This document shows, piece after piece, positions 58,190 to 64,000 of a stretch of DNA of 64,000 nucleotides. The notes below the pieces were generated by a model, which worked only from the letters and a program-made list of their open reading frames with translations, made no database searches and was not told where the DNA came from. The DNA comes from Oryzomicrobium sp. (GTDB taxonomy: Bacteria; Pseudomonadota; Gammaproteobacteria; Burkholderiales; Rhodocyclaceae): contig NZ_JAJTBG010000002.1 of the NCBI RefSeq assembly GCF_021287045.1, positions 62,001 to 126,000 of the forward strand. The letters are read 5' to 3'. Both the position numbers and the translations under genes were made by a program. Positions within the stretch are counted from its first letter, which is position 1. Each line of letters begins with the position of its first letter.

Positions 58190-59271
58190 GCCAGCACCTC
58201 GCCCTCTTCCCGGGCCCAGATCGAGCCGTACACCAGAGCGCCGGGGGCGATGCGGATACGCGGCGCGGTGATGGTGGTGGGGTGGCCGGGGGCGCCGACC
58301 ACGCAGCCGGGGCCGATTTCCACCACGTCTTCGGCGACGATCGGGCCCATGGCCTGACTGTCCCGCTCCATGACCACCCGGGCGCCCGCCACCACGCTGC
58401 CGTGGACCCGGCTGCCGCTATCGAGCAGCACGTCCCGGTTGCCCTTGATCGAGCCGGCAACGAAGGCACCGGCGCCGACCAGAAGGTCGGCGGATGCGAT
58501 CAGGTGGCCCCGGTGCCAGGTGCCGCCGGCCACGGCCAGGTCCCCGCGCACCAGCCAGCGCCCCATGTCGCCGGCCTGGAGCCGGGGAGGGGCCTCCATG
58601 GCCTCACGGCGGCGCAGGCGCTGCCGGGGCGAGGCCGGGGCGGGCCGGACCAGGGGAGTGAATTCGATCCGCGGGGCATACATGCGGCCGAAGCGGCAGC
58701 CCGGGCCCAGCAGCAGGCGCTGCCCCGCCGAGGCCCGGCCGTAGAGCCGGCTGCCCTCGCCCGCCACCGCCACGCCGTCGGCATGGAGCCAACGCAGGAC
58801 GTAGGTTTCCGCTCCCAGGCGGATGTCGCCCTTGGCCAGCACGGCACGCAGCACCAGGCCCGAACCACCGCGCAGGGAGCCCTCGGCATAGACCTCGCCG
58901 GAAAAGATGTGGTCGTTGGGCAACATCAGGTCGCCGGCCCCCAGGACCAGGCGGGTGGTTTCCCGGGCGTCGGCTTCCCGGCCTTGCAGGCGCGGGGCGC
59001 GGTCGGCCGGTACGGCGATCACCTGGGTGCCGTTGGACAGGGCGGCCTCCACCTGGGTCCCGTCAGTCCCGGCCCGGCCCAGGTAGGGGCGCAGCTGGGC
59101 ATCGACGAAACGCTGGAAACCGGCGGCGAAGTGGCCGATGTGGCCGCCGTATTCGCGCACCACGTTGAGGGGCGCGGCGTCGCTCGGATGCAGCCATTCC
59201 AGGGCGGCCGGGGCGAGCGGCAGCAGGAACAGGACGGCGCAGCTGAGCGCCAGAAGCAGCAACCCGATCAT
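58186..59271 (-). CDS. Membrane-anchored beta-helix (bactofilin/hexapeptide-like) protein
   Basis: A 361-residue protein starting at ATG 59271, two bases after the synthase stop. One N-terminal transmembrane helix (about 2-26, LLLLALSCAVLFLLPLAPAAL), a short spacer, then two blocks of repeating short strands: GSLRGGSGLVLRAVLAKGDI and later RGDLAVAGGTWHRGHLIASA, SIKGNRDVLLDSGSRVHGSV, VVAGARVVMERDSQAMGPI. This is the hexapeptide/bactofilin (polymer-forming cytoskeletal) style. It has no obvious catalytic residue. It could scaffold the synthase or be an acetyltransferase-like relative. Confidence 0.72.
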   Translation of the reverse strand: MIGLLLLALSCAVLFLLPLAPAALEWLHPSDAAPLNVVREYGGHIGHFAAGFQRFVDAQLRPYLGRAGTDGTQVEAALSNGTQVIAVPADRAPRLQGREADARETTRLVLGAGDLMLPNDHIFSGEVYAEGSLRGGSGLVLRAVLAKGDIRLGAETYVLRWLHADGVAVAGEGSRLYGRASAGQRLLLGPGCRFGRMYAPRIEFTPLVRPAPASPRQRLRRREAMEAPPRLQAGDMGRWLVRGDLAVAGGTWHRGHLIASADLLVGAGAFVAGSIKGNRDVLLDSGSRVHGSVVAGARVVMERDSQAMGPIVAEDVVEIGPGCVVGAPGHPTTITAPRIRIAPGALVYGSIWAREEGEVLA

Positions 59272-59273
59272 GA

Positions 59274-60923
59274 TCAGCCCACGGAGCCCGTCTGGTGGTG
59301 CGGCGTGGCTCCGGCCGGCAGATGCACGGGGACGGGGGTGGCCCCCGGCTGGCGGTAGCGCACGGTCTTGTCCCACACCAGGCTGCGGCGCAGCAACCAG
59401 TCGAAGAAGAACTGGTTCCAGGTGGCCCGGGCGATCGACAACAGGCTGATCAGGAAGCCGAACAGGTTGAGGGGCAGCAGGCGGATGCGGTTGCGGTTGC
59501 CGTCCAGGTGCACCGCCGCCGAGATCTCGAAGTAGGCGGCGAAGTTGCCCAGGGCCCCGTAGCCCATCAGGGCGAACATGGCCAGGGCGCCGGACAGCCA
59601 CTGGTTGGTGGTGCAGTAGAACAGGAAGATGGCCAGCATCCAGCCGAACAGCAGCAGGGGGGACATGGCATAGACCCCGAGCAGGAGCAGGCCGTCCATC
59701 CGCTCGGCGAAGCTCACGCCCCGGTTGAACAGCAGCCGCCCGGCGTAGCGCAGCGCCGCCTGGTTGTGGCCCTTGGCCCAGCGCATGATCTGGCGCACCC
59801 GCACCGGCCAGCTCTCGGGCACTTCCTCGTAACACTCGGAACGGTTCTGGTAGACAGTTTTCCAACCCGACAGGAGCAGGCGGTAGGTCAGGTCGGTGTC
59901 CTCGGCCAGGGCGTCGTCGCGCCAGCCGCCGATGCCTTCCAGGGCGATGCGGCGCACCCCGCCCACGGTGCCGCCGTACTGGGGCACCATGCGCAGGTTC
60001 ATGCGCGCCTGCTGGTCCACCTGGTAGCCGCCGGAGCGCTCCAGGTCGAGCAGGCGGGTGAGCAGGTTGCTGCCGGTGTTGAGGGGCACCACCCGGCCCA
60101 TCACCGCGCCGGTCTCCGGATCGAGGAAGGGGGCCACCAGTTGCTTGATCAGGCCTTTCCCGGGCACGTAGTCGGCATCGAAGATGATGATGATGTCGCT
60201 CTCCACCAGTTCGGTGGCGTCCTTCAGCGCCGCCGACTTGCCCGGCTTGCCGCCGCTGCGGTGGAAGGGGGTGATGCGCCCCGGAAAGCGGACCACGTAG
60301 CTGTCGATGATCTCCCGGGTGCGGTCGGTGGAACGGTCGTTCACCGGCATCAGGCGGATGCGCTCGGGCGGATAGTCCACGTCGAGCAGGGCTTCCAGGG
60401 AGTTGGCGATCACCGCCTCTTCGTTGTGGGCGGCGATGAACACGGTCACCGTGGGCCAGTCCGCCGTGTCGATGTCCACGTAGGGGTGCCGCTGCCGGCC
60501 GAACAGCCGATTGAAGGCGAAGTAGTAGTGGCGCAGGGTGTAGACGACGATCAGCGCCAGGACAAAGAACAGCAGCACCAGAGCCGTCACCGCCGTCTCG
60601 TTGGAAATCTGCGTCAGCCGGGAACTGACGAAGCCGGCATCCGGCGGCAGGGGTTGCCACTCGCTCACCGGCTTGATCCGCAGCACCGCCTCGGGAGGCA
60701 CGGCATCGCCGTAGTAGGTGGGCGGCTCCGGCCGCACCGCGACGTCCAGGGGCACCACCGGCGCCGGAACCTCGCCACCCATGGCCTCGGCGGTGGCGCC
60801 ACCGGCCGGCGCCTCGCCCACGCCCTCGCCTTCAGCCGCGCGCAGCTGGCCGGCGGCCAGCAGCAGCCCTCCTGCGACGAGGCAGGACAAAAACGGGCGC
60901 TTCAGGAAAGAAAAGGGGGACAT
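59274..60923 (-). CDS. Processive GT2 exopolysaccharide synthase
   Basis: A 549-residue family-2 glycosyltransferase. ATG 60923 gives a signal-like N-terminus (1-30, SCLVAGGLLLAAGQLRAA), then about 80 periplasmic residues and TM1 at about 111-131. The cytoplasmic catalytic domain has NDRSTDRT (Asp196), the DxD motif FDADYVPG (249-251), AEDTDL (acid/base, 341-342) and QIMRW (378-382), the processive-synthase signature. Three or four more membrane helices follow. This is the layout of BcsA/PgaC-type polymerising synthases, without a PilZ domain. The periplasmic N-terminal extension is unusual. It is the first gene of the seven-gene operon. Confidence 0.9.
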   Translation of the reverse strand: MSPFSFLKRPFLSCLVAGGLLLAAGQLRAAEGEGVGEAPAGGATAEAMGGEVPAPVVPLDVAVRPEPPTYYGDAVPPEAVLRIKPVSEWQPLPPDAGFVSSRLTQISNETAVTALVLLFFVLALIVVYTLRHYYFAFNRLFGRQRHPYVDIDTADWPTVTVFIAAHNEEAVIANSLEALLDVDYPPERIRLMPVNDRSTDRTREIIDSYVVRFPGRITPFHRSGGKPGKSAALKDATELVESDIIIIFDADYVPGKGLIKQLVAPFLDPETGAVMGRVVPLNTGSNLLTRLLDLERSGGYQVDQQARMNLRMVPQYGGTVGGVRRIALEGIGGWRDDALAEDTDLTYRLLLSGWKTVYQNRSECYEEVPESWPVRVRQIMRWAKGHNQAALRYAGRLLFNRGVSFAERMDGLLLLGVYAMSPLLLFGWMLAIFLFYCTTNQWLSGALAMFALMGYGALGNFAAYFEISAAVHLDGNRNRIRLLPLNLFGFLISLLSIARATWNQFFFDWLLRRSLVWDKTVRYRQPGATPVPVHLPAGATPHHQTGSVG

Positions 60924-60937
60924 GGGGCACGCCAACA

Positions 60938-60958
60938 CTTGGGGAGTGGAACCCCAAG
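60938..60958 (-). promoter_or_regulatory. Hairpin at the start of the synthase gene
   Basis: CTTGGGG (60938-60944) and CCCCAAG (60952-60958) are perfect arms with a 7-nt loop, ending 15 bp upstream of the chosen ATG (60923). It covers the place where a ribosome site would be, and I see no clear Shine-Dalgarno. Confidence 0.45.
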
Positions 60959-60989
60959 CTTAAGCGCCCCGAGCTCCTGGAAGGAATGA

Positions 60990-61017
60990 AATATTTTGCA
61001 CAGCAGGCAATATTTTG
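60990..61017 (-). repeat. Paired direct repeat upstream of the EPS operon
   Basis: CAAAATATT occurs twice in the same orientation on the minus strand (60998-60990 and 61017-61009), start-to-start 19 bp, 65-95 bp upstream of the synthase ATG. Two identical AT-rich 9-mers in this genome are more than expected by composition. They look like a tandem regulator site. Confidence 0.45.
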
Positions 61018-61025
61018 GGCGAAAT

Positions 61026-61044
61026 AAAAAACAACGTGTTTTTT
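61026..61044. repeat. A/T hairpin
   Basis: AAAAAACA (61026-61033) and TGTTTTTT (61037-61044) are perfect arms around ACG. It could be a weak bidirectional terminator or a bent-DNA operator. Confidence 0.45.
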
Positions 61045-61226
61045 CTCACAAAACATATAGCAAACCCCAGCAATCACAAGGGAATGCAAGCTTTTGACAG
61101 GCTCGAAGAAAAAATAAAAATTCTCTTTGGAAAATAACGCCATCACCCATAGGAGGGCTTTTCGGCACCCTTAGTTCCTAGCTTGAGGGGTTTCTTGGAC
61201 AAATCGTGAGAAATGTCACCACCGAC

Positions 61227-61243
61227 CAATTTGTATCAAATTG
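61227..61243. promoter_or_regulatory. 17-bp palindromic operator candidate
   Basis: CAATTTG (61227-61233) and CAAATTG (61237-61243) are perfect complements around TAT. It sits in the middle of the shared intergenic region and does not match the NrdR or FNR patterns. Confidence 0.45.
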
Positions 61244-61343
61244 CTAACGATTCCCCTGCCATGGCAACACCGGCACAGCATCATCGCCCCCCAGGCCGCA
61301 ACCATCCCAAAGACATTGCAACTTTTCATTTCAGCAAAAACAA

Positions 61344-61359
61344 ACACAACATGTAGTAG
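61344..61359 (+). promoter_or_regulatory. NrdR box 1
   Basis: ACACAACATGTAGTAG matches the NrdR consensus acaCwAtATaTwGtgt at the conserved core positions. It starts 31 bp before the second box. Confidence 0.72.
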
Positions 61360-61374
61360 AAGCACAATGCAAAA

Positions 61375-61390
61375 ACACTAGATGTAGTGA
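61375..61390 (+). promoter_or_regulatory. NrdR box 2
   Basis: ACACTAGATGTAGTGA matches the NrdR consensus well. Two boxes 31 bp apart (three helical turns) is the arrangement NrdR uses on ribonucleotide reductase promoters. Confidence 0.8.
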
Positions 61391-61435
61391 AATTTCGTTG
61401 ACGACGCCGTTTCCGGTCCGGTACATTGCAGACCA

Positions 61436-61640
61436 TGATGGTTCCCCCTTCCGGGGGATGAAACGGGAATTCGGAGCGGTGGGCTGCGGCCCCTCGCGCA
61501 AGCCGAAGCTGCCCCCGCAACTGTGAGCGGAGAGCGTGCCCCGACGGCCACTGGAGCAAGATGCCTCCGGGAAGGCCGGGGCCGGCGCCAACCAGGCGCC
61601 ACGCGACGACCCGCAAGCCAGGAGACCGGCCATCGCTGCA
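61436..61640 (+). ncRNA. Cobalamin (B12) riboswitch
   Basis: The conserved segments occur in order: CCCCCGCAACTGTGAGCGG (61512-61530), GCCACTGG, GGGAAGGC, and the B12 box AGCCAGGAGACCGGCC (61616-61631). This is the standard core of the cobalamin aptamer, here about 200 nt upstream of nrdA on the same strand. Upstream pairing elements begin near 61436. High B12 would repress the downstream class Ia reductase, so the cell would rely on a B12-dependent (class II) enzyme when B12 is available. That second enzyme is not in the window. Confidence 0.93.
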
Positions 61641-61842
61641 ACGCCGCCTCACCGGAGTCGCCAGAATCACCATCGACTCACCGCCGGGCGGCAACGTTTT
61701 CACTTGGGGCGGGGCGCCCCGGGAAAGCGCGGCGACCCCGGCGGGGCCGTCCGGCATGGGCGCATGGGTTCGGCCGCAACGGCCGCCAGGCACCGGCCTC
61801 CGCGCGCCCCCAGGCTCCCCGGCCCGTCACGGGGAGATCCGC

Positions 61843-64000
61843 ATGCACCATCCTTCCAGCGCCATCGAGCAGGGCCACGGCCCGGCCACCAGCCCTTCCG
61901 CGCCCTTGCCCACCCTCGAAACCGGCGCCGAGCTGCCGGGCAGCCCGGCCTACACCCCCGGCCTGGGGGTGAGCGTCGACGCCCGCAGCTTCGAGGTAAT
62001 CCGCCGCAACGGCGCGGTGGTGGCCTTCAACCCAGACAAGATCACCGTGGCCCTGACCAAGGCCTTCCTGGCGGTGGAAGGCCACCAGGGCGCCACCTCG
62101 GCCCGCGTCCGCGACGTGGTGGGCGAACTCACCGCCACCGTGGTCCAGGCGCTCACCCGGCGCCTGCCCGGCGGCGGCACGGTGCACATCGAGGACATCC
62201 AGGACCAGGTGGAACTGGCCCTGATGCGTTCCGGCTCCCACGACGTGGCCCGGGCCTACGTGCTCTACCGGGAGAAACGGGCCGCCGAGCGGGCCGCGGC
62301 ACGGGCGGCCCAGGCCACCGACGAGCGCGTCGACGAGCCGGTGTTGCACGTGGTGGACGGCGAGACCCGCCGCCCCCTGGACCGGGCCGCCCTGCTGGCC
62401 ACGGTGCAGGAAGCCTGCGCCGACTTGGCCGACGTTTCCGCGGAAACCGTGCTGGAACACGCCCTGCACAACCTCTACGACGGCGTGCCGGTGGTGGCGG
62501 TGCGTCAGTCCCTGGTGCTGGCCGCCCGCACCCTGATCGAGCGGGAACCGGCCTACAGCAAGGTTTCCGCCCGGCTGCTGCTCGATTCGATCCGCGTCGA
62601 GGTGCTCGGCCAGCCCACCACCCACGGCGCCATGACCGCCGGCTACGCCGAGTATTTCCCCCGGGCCATCCGCCGCGGCATCGCCGCCGAGCTGCTCGAC
62701 CCGCGCCTGGCCGAATTCGACCTGGAGGTGCTGGGCCGCGCTCTGGTGGCCGACCGGGACCTGCAGTTCGACTACCTGGGTCTGCAAACCCTCTACGACC
62801 GCTACTTCCTGCACGAGGACGAGCAGCGCATCGAGCTGCCGCAAACCTTCTTCATGCGCGTGGCGATGGGCCTGGCCCTGAACGAGATCGACCGGGAAGC
62901 CCGGGCCATCGAGTTCTACAACCTGCTCTCGTCCTTCGACTTCATGAGCAGCACGCCGACCCTGTTCAACAGCGGCACCCGCCATTCCCAGCTGTCGTCC
63001 TGCTACCTGACCACCGTCTCCGACGACCTGGAAGGCATCTACCAGTCGGTCAAGGAAAACGCCCTGCTGCAAAAGTACGCCGGCGGCCTGGGCAACGACT
63101 GGACCCCGGTTCGCGCCCTGGGCAGCCGCATCAAGGGCACCAACGGCAAGAGCCAGGGGGTGATCCCCTTCCTCAAGGTGGTCAACGACACCGCCGTGGC
63201 GGTGAACCAGGGCGGCAAGCGCAAGGGGGCGGTGTGCGCCTACCTGGAGAGCTGGCACCTGGACATCGAGGAATTCCTCGAACTGCGCAAGAACACCGGC
63301 GACGAGCGCCGCCGCACCCACGACATGAACACGGCCAACTGGATTCCCGACCTGTTCATGCAGCGGGTGATGAACAACCAGGACTGGACCCTGTTCTCCC
63401 CCAGCGACACGCCCGATCTGCACGACAAGTACGGCAAAGCCTTCGCGGCCGCCTACACCGCCTACGAGGCCAAGGCCGACCGGGGCGAGATCAAGCTGTT
63501 CAAGCGCATTCCCGCCGTGCAGCTGTGGCGCAAGATGCTGACCATGCTGTTCGAGACCGGCCATCCCTGGATCACCTTCAAGGACGCCTGCAACCTGCGC
63601 TCGCCCCAGCAGCACGTGGGCACCGTGCACAGCTCCAACCTGTGCACCGAGATCACCCTCAACACCTCCGAGACCGAGACCGCGGTGTGCAACCTGGGCT
63701 CGGTGAACCTGCCGGCCCACCTGGTGCAGGTGGACGGCCAGTGGACCCTGGACCAGGCCAAGCTCAAGCGCACCATCCGCACCGCCATGCGCCTGCTCGA
63801 CAACGTGGTGGACATCAACTTCTACGCCACCCCCAAGGCGCGCAACGCCAACGTGCGGCACCGCCCCGTCGGTCTGGGCATCATGGGCTTTTCCAACTGC
63901 CTCCAGGAAATGGGCCTGCCCTACGCCTCGGACGAGGCAGTGGTCTTCGCCGACCGCTCCATGGAAGCGGTGTGCTACCACGCCTACTGGGCCTCCACCG
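61843..64000 (+). CDS. nrdA: Class Ia ribonucleoside-diphosphate reductase, alpha subunit (truncated at window end)
   Basis: An open frame from ATG 61843 (GGGGAG ribosome site) to the window edge, 719 codons visible. A Gly/Pro-rich start is followed by the ATP-cone (FEVIRRNGAVVAFNPDKITV, about 50-140). The catalytic barrel then has SSCYLTTVSDDLEGIYQS (first redox Cys), GGLGNDWTPVR, SNLCTEITLN (radical Cys, Asn and Glu) and ETAVCNLGSVNLPAH (second redox Cys). These mark an NrdA that reduces ribonucleoside diphosphates with a small NrdB subunit, expected downstream. Expression is under two signals seen in the leader: NrdR boxes and a B12 riboswitch. Confidence 0.94.
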   Translation, partial: MHHPSSAIEQGHGPATSPSAPLPTLETGAELPGSPAYTPGLGVSVDARSFEVIRRNGAVVAFNPDKITVALTKAFLAVEGHQGATSARVRDVVGELTATVVQALTRRLPGGGTVHIEDIQDQVELALMRSGSHDVARAYVLYREKRAAERAAARAAQATDERVDEPVLHVVDGETRRPLDRAALLATVQEACADLADVSAETVLEHALHNLYDGVPVVAVRQSLVLAARTLIEREPAYSKVSARLLLDSIRVEVLGQPTTHGAMTAGYAEYFPRAIRRGIAAELLDPRLAEFDLEVLGRALVADRDLQFDYLGLQTLYDRYFLHEDEQRIELPQTFFMRVAMGLALNEIDREARAIEFYNLLSSFDFMSSTPTLFNSGTRHSQLSSCYLTTVSDDLEGIYQSVKENALLQKYAGGLGNDWTPVRALGSRIKGTNGKSQGVIPFLKVVNDTAVAVNQGGKRKGAVCAYLESWHLDIEEFLELRKNTGDERRRTHDMNTANWIPDLFMQRVMNNQDWTLFSPSDTPDLHDKYGKAFAAAYTAYEAKADRGEIKLFKRIPAVQLWRKMLTMLFETGHPWITFKDACNLRSPQQHVGTVHSSNLCTEITLNTSETETAVCNLGSVNLPAHLVQVDGQWTLDQAKLKRTIRTAMRLLDNVVDINFYATPKARNANVRHRPVGLGIMGFSNCLQEMGLPYASDEAVVFADRSMEAVCYHAYWAST

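Larger units (their letters stand above)
60924..61842. other. Large divergent intergenic region between the EPS operon and nrdA
   Basis: 919 bp without a gene. From the EPS side: a hairpin over the synthase start (60938-60958), two direct repeats CAAAATATT (minus strand, 60990-60998 and 61009-61017), an A/T hairpin (61026-61044), an AT-rich stretch to about 61200, a 17-bp palindrome (61227-61243), two NrdR boxes (61344-61390), a cobalamin riboswitch (61436-61640), then about 200 nt of GC-rich leader before nrdA. Confidence 0.7.

Noticed and set aside
61100-61200. c-di-GMP riboswitch in the EPS-side leader
   Set aside because: I read both strands for the GEMM core and did not find it; only AT-rich sequence and simple repeats are present.
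61678-63981. A long minus-strand open frame over nrdA
   Set aside because: It is a mirror of nrdA's codon bias with no recognisable motif; the plus-strand frame carries all RNR catalytic residues and a riboswitch.

Overview
The window is a GC-rich (roughly two-thirds G+C, strongly GC-ending codons) chromosomal segment. It most resembles a betaproteobacterium of the Rhodocyclales type (Azospira/Dechloromonas-like). That placement is inferred from gene content and order, not from a marker gene: class I PHA synthase, a LiuR-controlled leucine/isovalerate operon, the anaerobic ubiquinone genes ubiUVT, the ribE-ribBX-ribH-nusB-thiL-pgpA-cinA string, the argS-SPOR-dsbA-SDR string, and many chemoreceptors. 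I see no tRNA, rRNA, CRISPR array, insertion sequence or prophage.

Layout. 1-2 kb: end of an unknown gene, a ribbon-helix-helix protein and a DJ-1/PfpI protein. 2.1-9.1 kb: a complete type I restriction-modification operon, hsdM-hsdS-hsdR, with AT-rich recognition domains in hsdS. 9.2-21.6 kb: a minus-strand block with a metallo-beta-lactamase-fold protein, two DUF1289 proteins and the branched-chain (leucine) degradation operon (liuE, liuD, liuC, liuB, a DsbA-like isomerase, an EamA transporter, a thiolase, liuA, a thioesterase). A palindromic LiuR operator sits on its promoter, next to liuR. 21.8-24.8 kb: a second metallo-hydrolase and phaC. 25-29.3 kb: two tandem paralogous chemoreceptors. 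29.5-32 kb: ubiT-ubiV-ubiU (oxygen-independent ubiquinone synthesis) behind an FNR-type site. 32-36.8 kb: a BtuF-like protein, two SDR enzymes, a DUF2189 membrane protein and a soluble CZB chemoreceptor. 36.8-40 kb: dsbA, a SPOR protein and argS. 40-46 kb: two ABC-F ATPases flanking a fourth chemoreceptor. 46-52.1 kb: an unknown secreted coiled-coil protein, then the riboflavin/nusB/thiL/pgpA/cinA string.

52.3-60.9 kb holds the most unusual locus: seven tightly packed minus-strand genes that together look like a synthase-dependent exopolysaccharide machine. They encode a processive GT2 synthase with its own signal peptide, a membrane-anchored beta-helix (bactofilin/hexapeptide-like) protein, a periplasmic (alpha/alpha)-barrel glycosidase, a membrane-anchored polysaccharide deacetylase, a UDP-GlcNAc 2-epimerase, a YaiO-type outer-membrane barrel with a collagen-like Gly-Pro-Pro linker, and a polytopic membrane protein. 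I could not match this combination to bcs, alg, pga or pel. The epimerase suggests a ManNAc-containing polymer.

The 919-bp intergenic region beyond it carries operator-like repeats, two NrdR boxes 31 bp apart and a full cobalamin riboswitch. The latter two precede a class Ia ribonucleotide reductase gene, nrdA, which runs off the window end.
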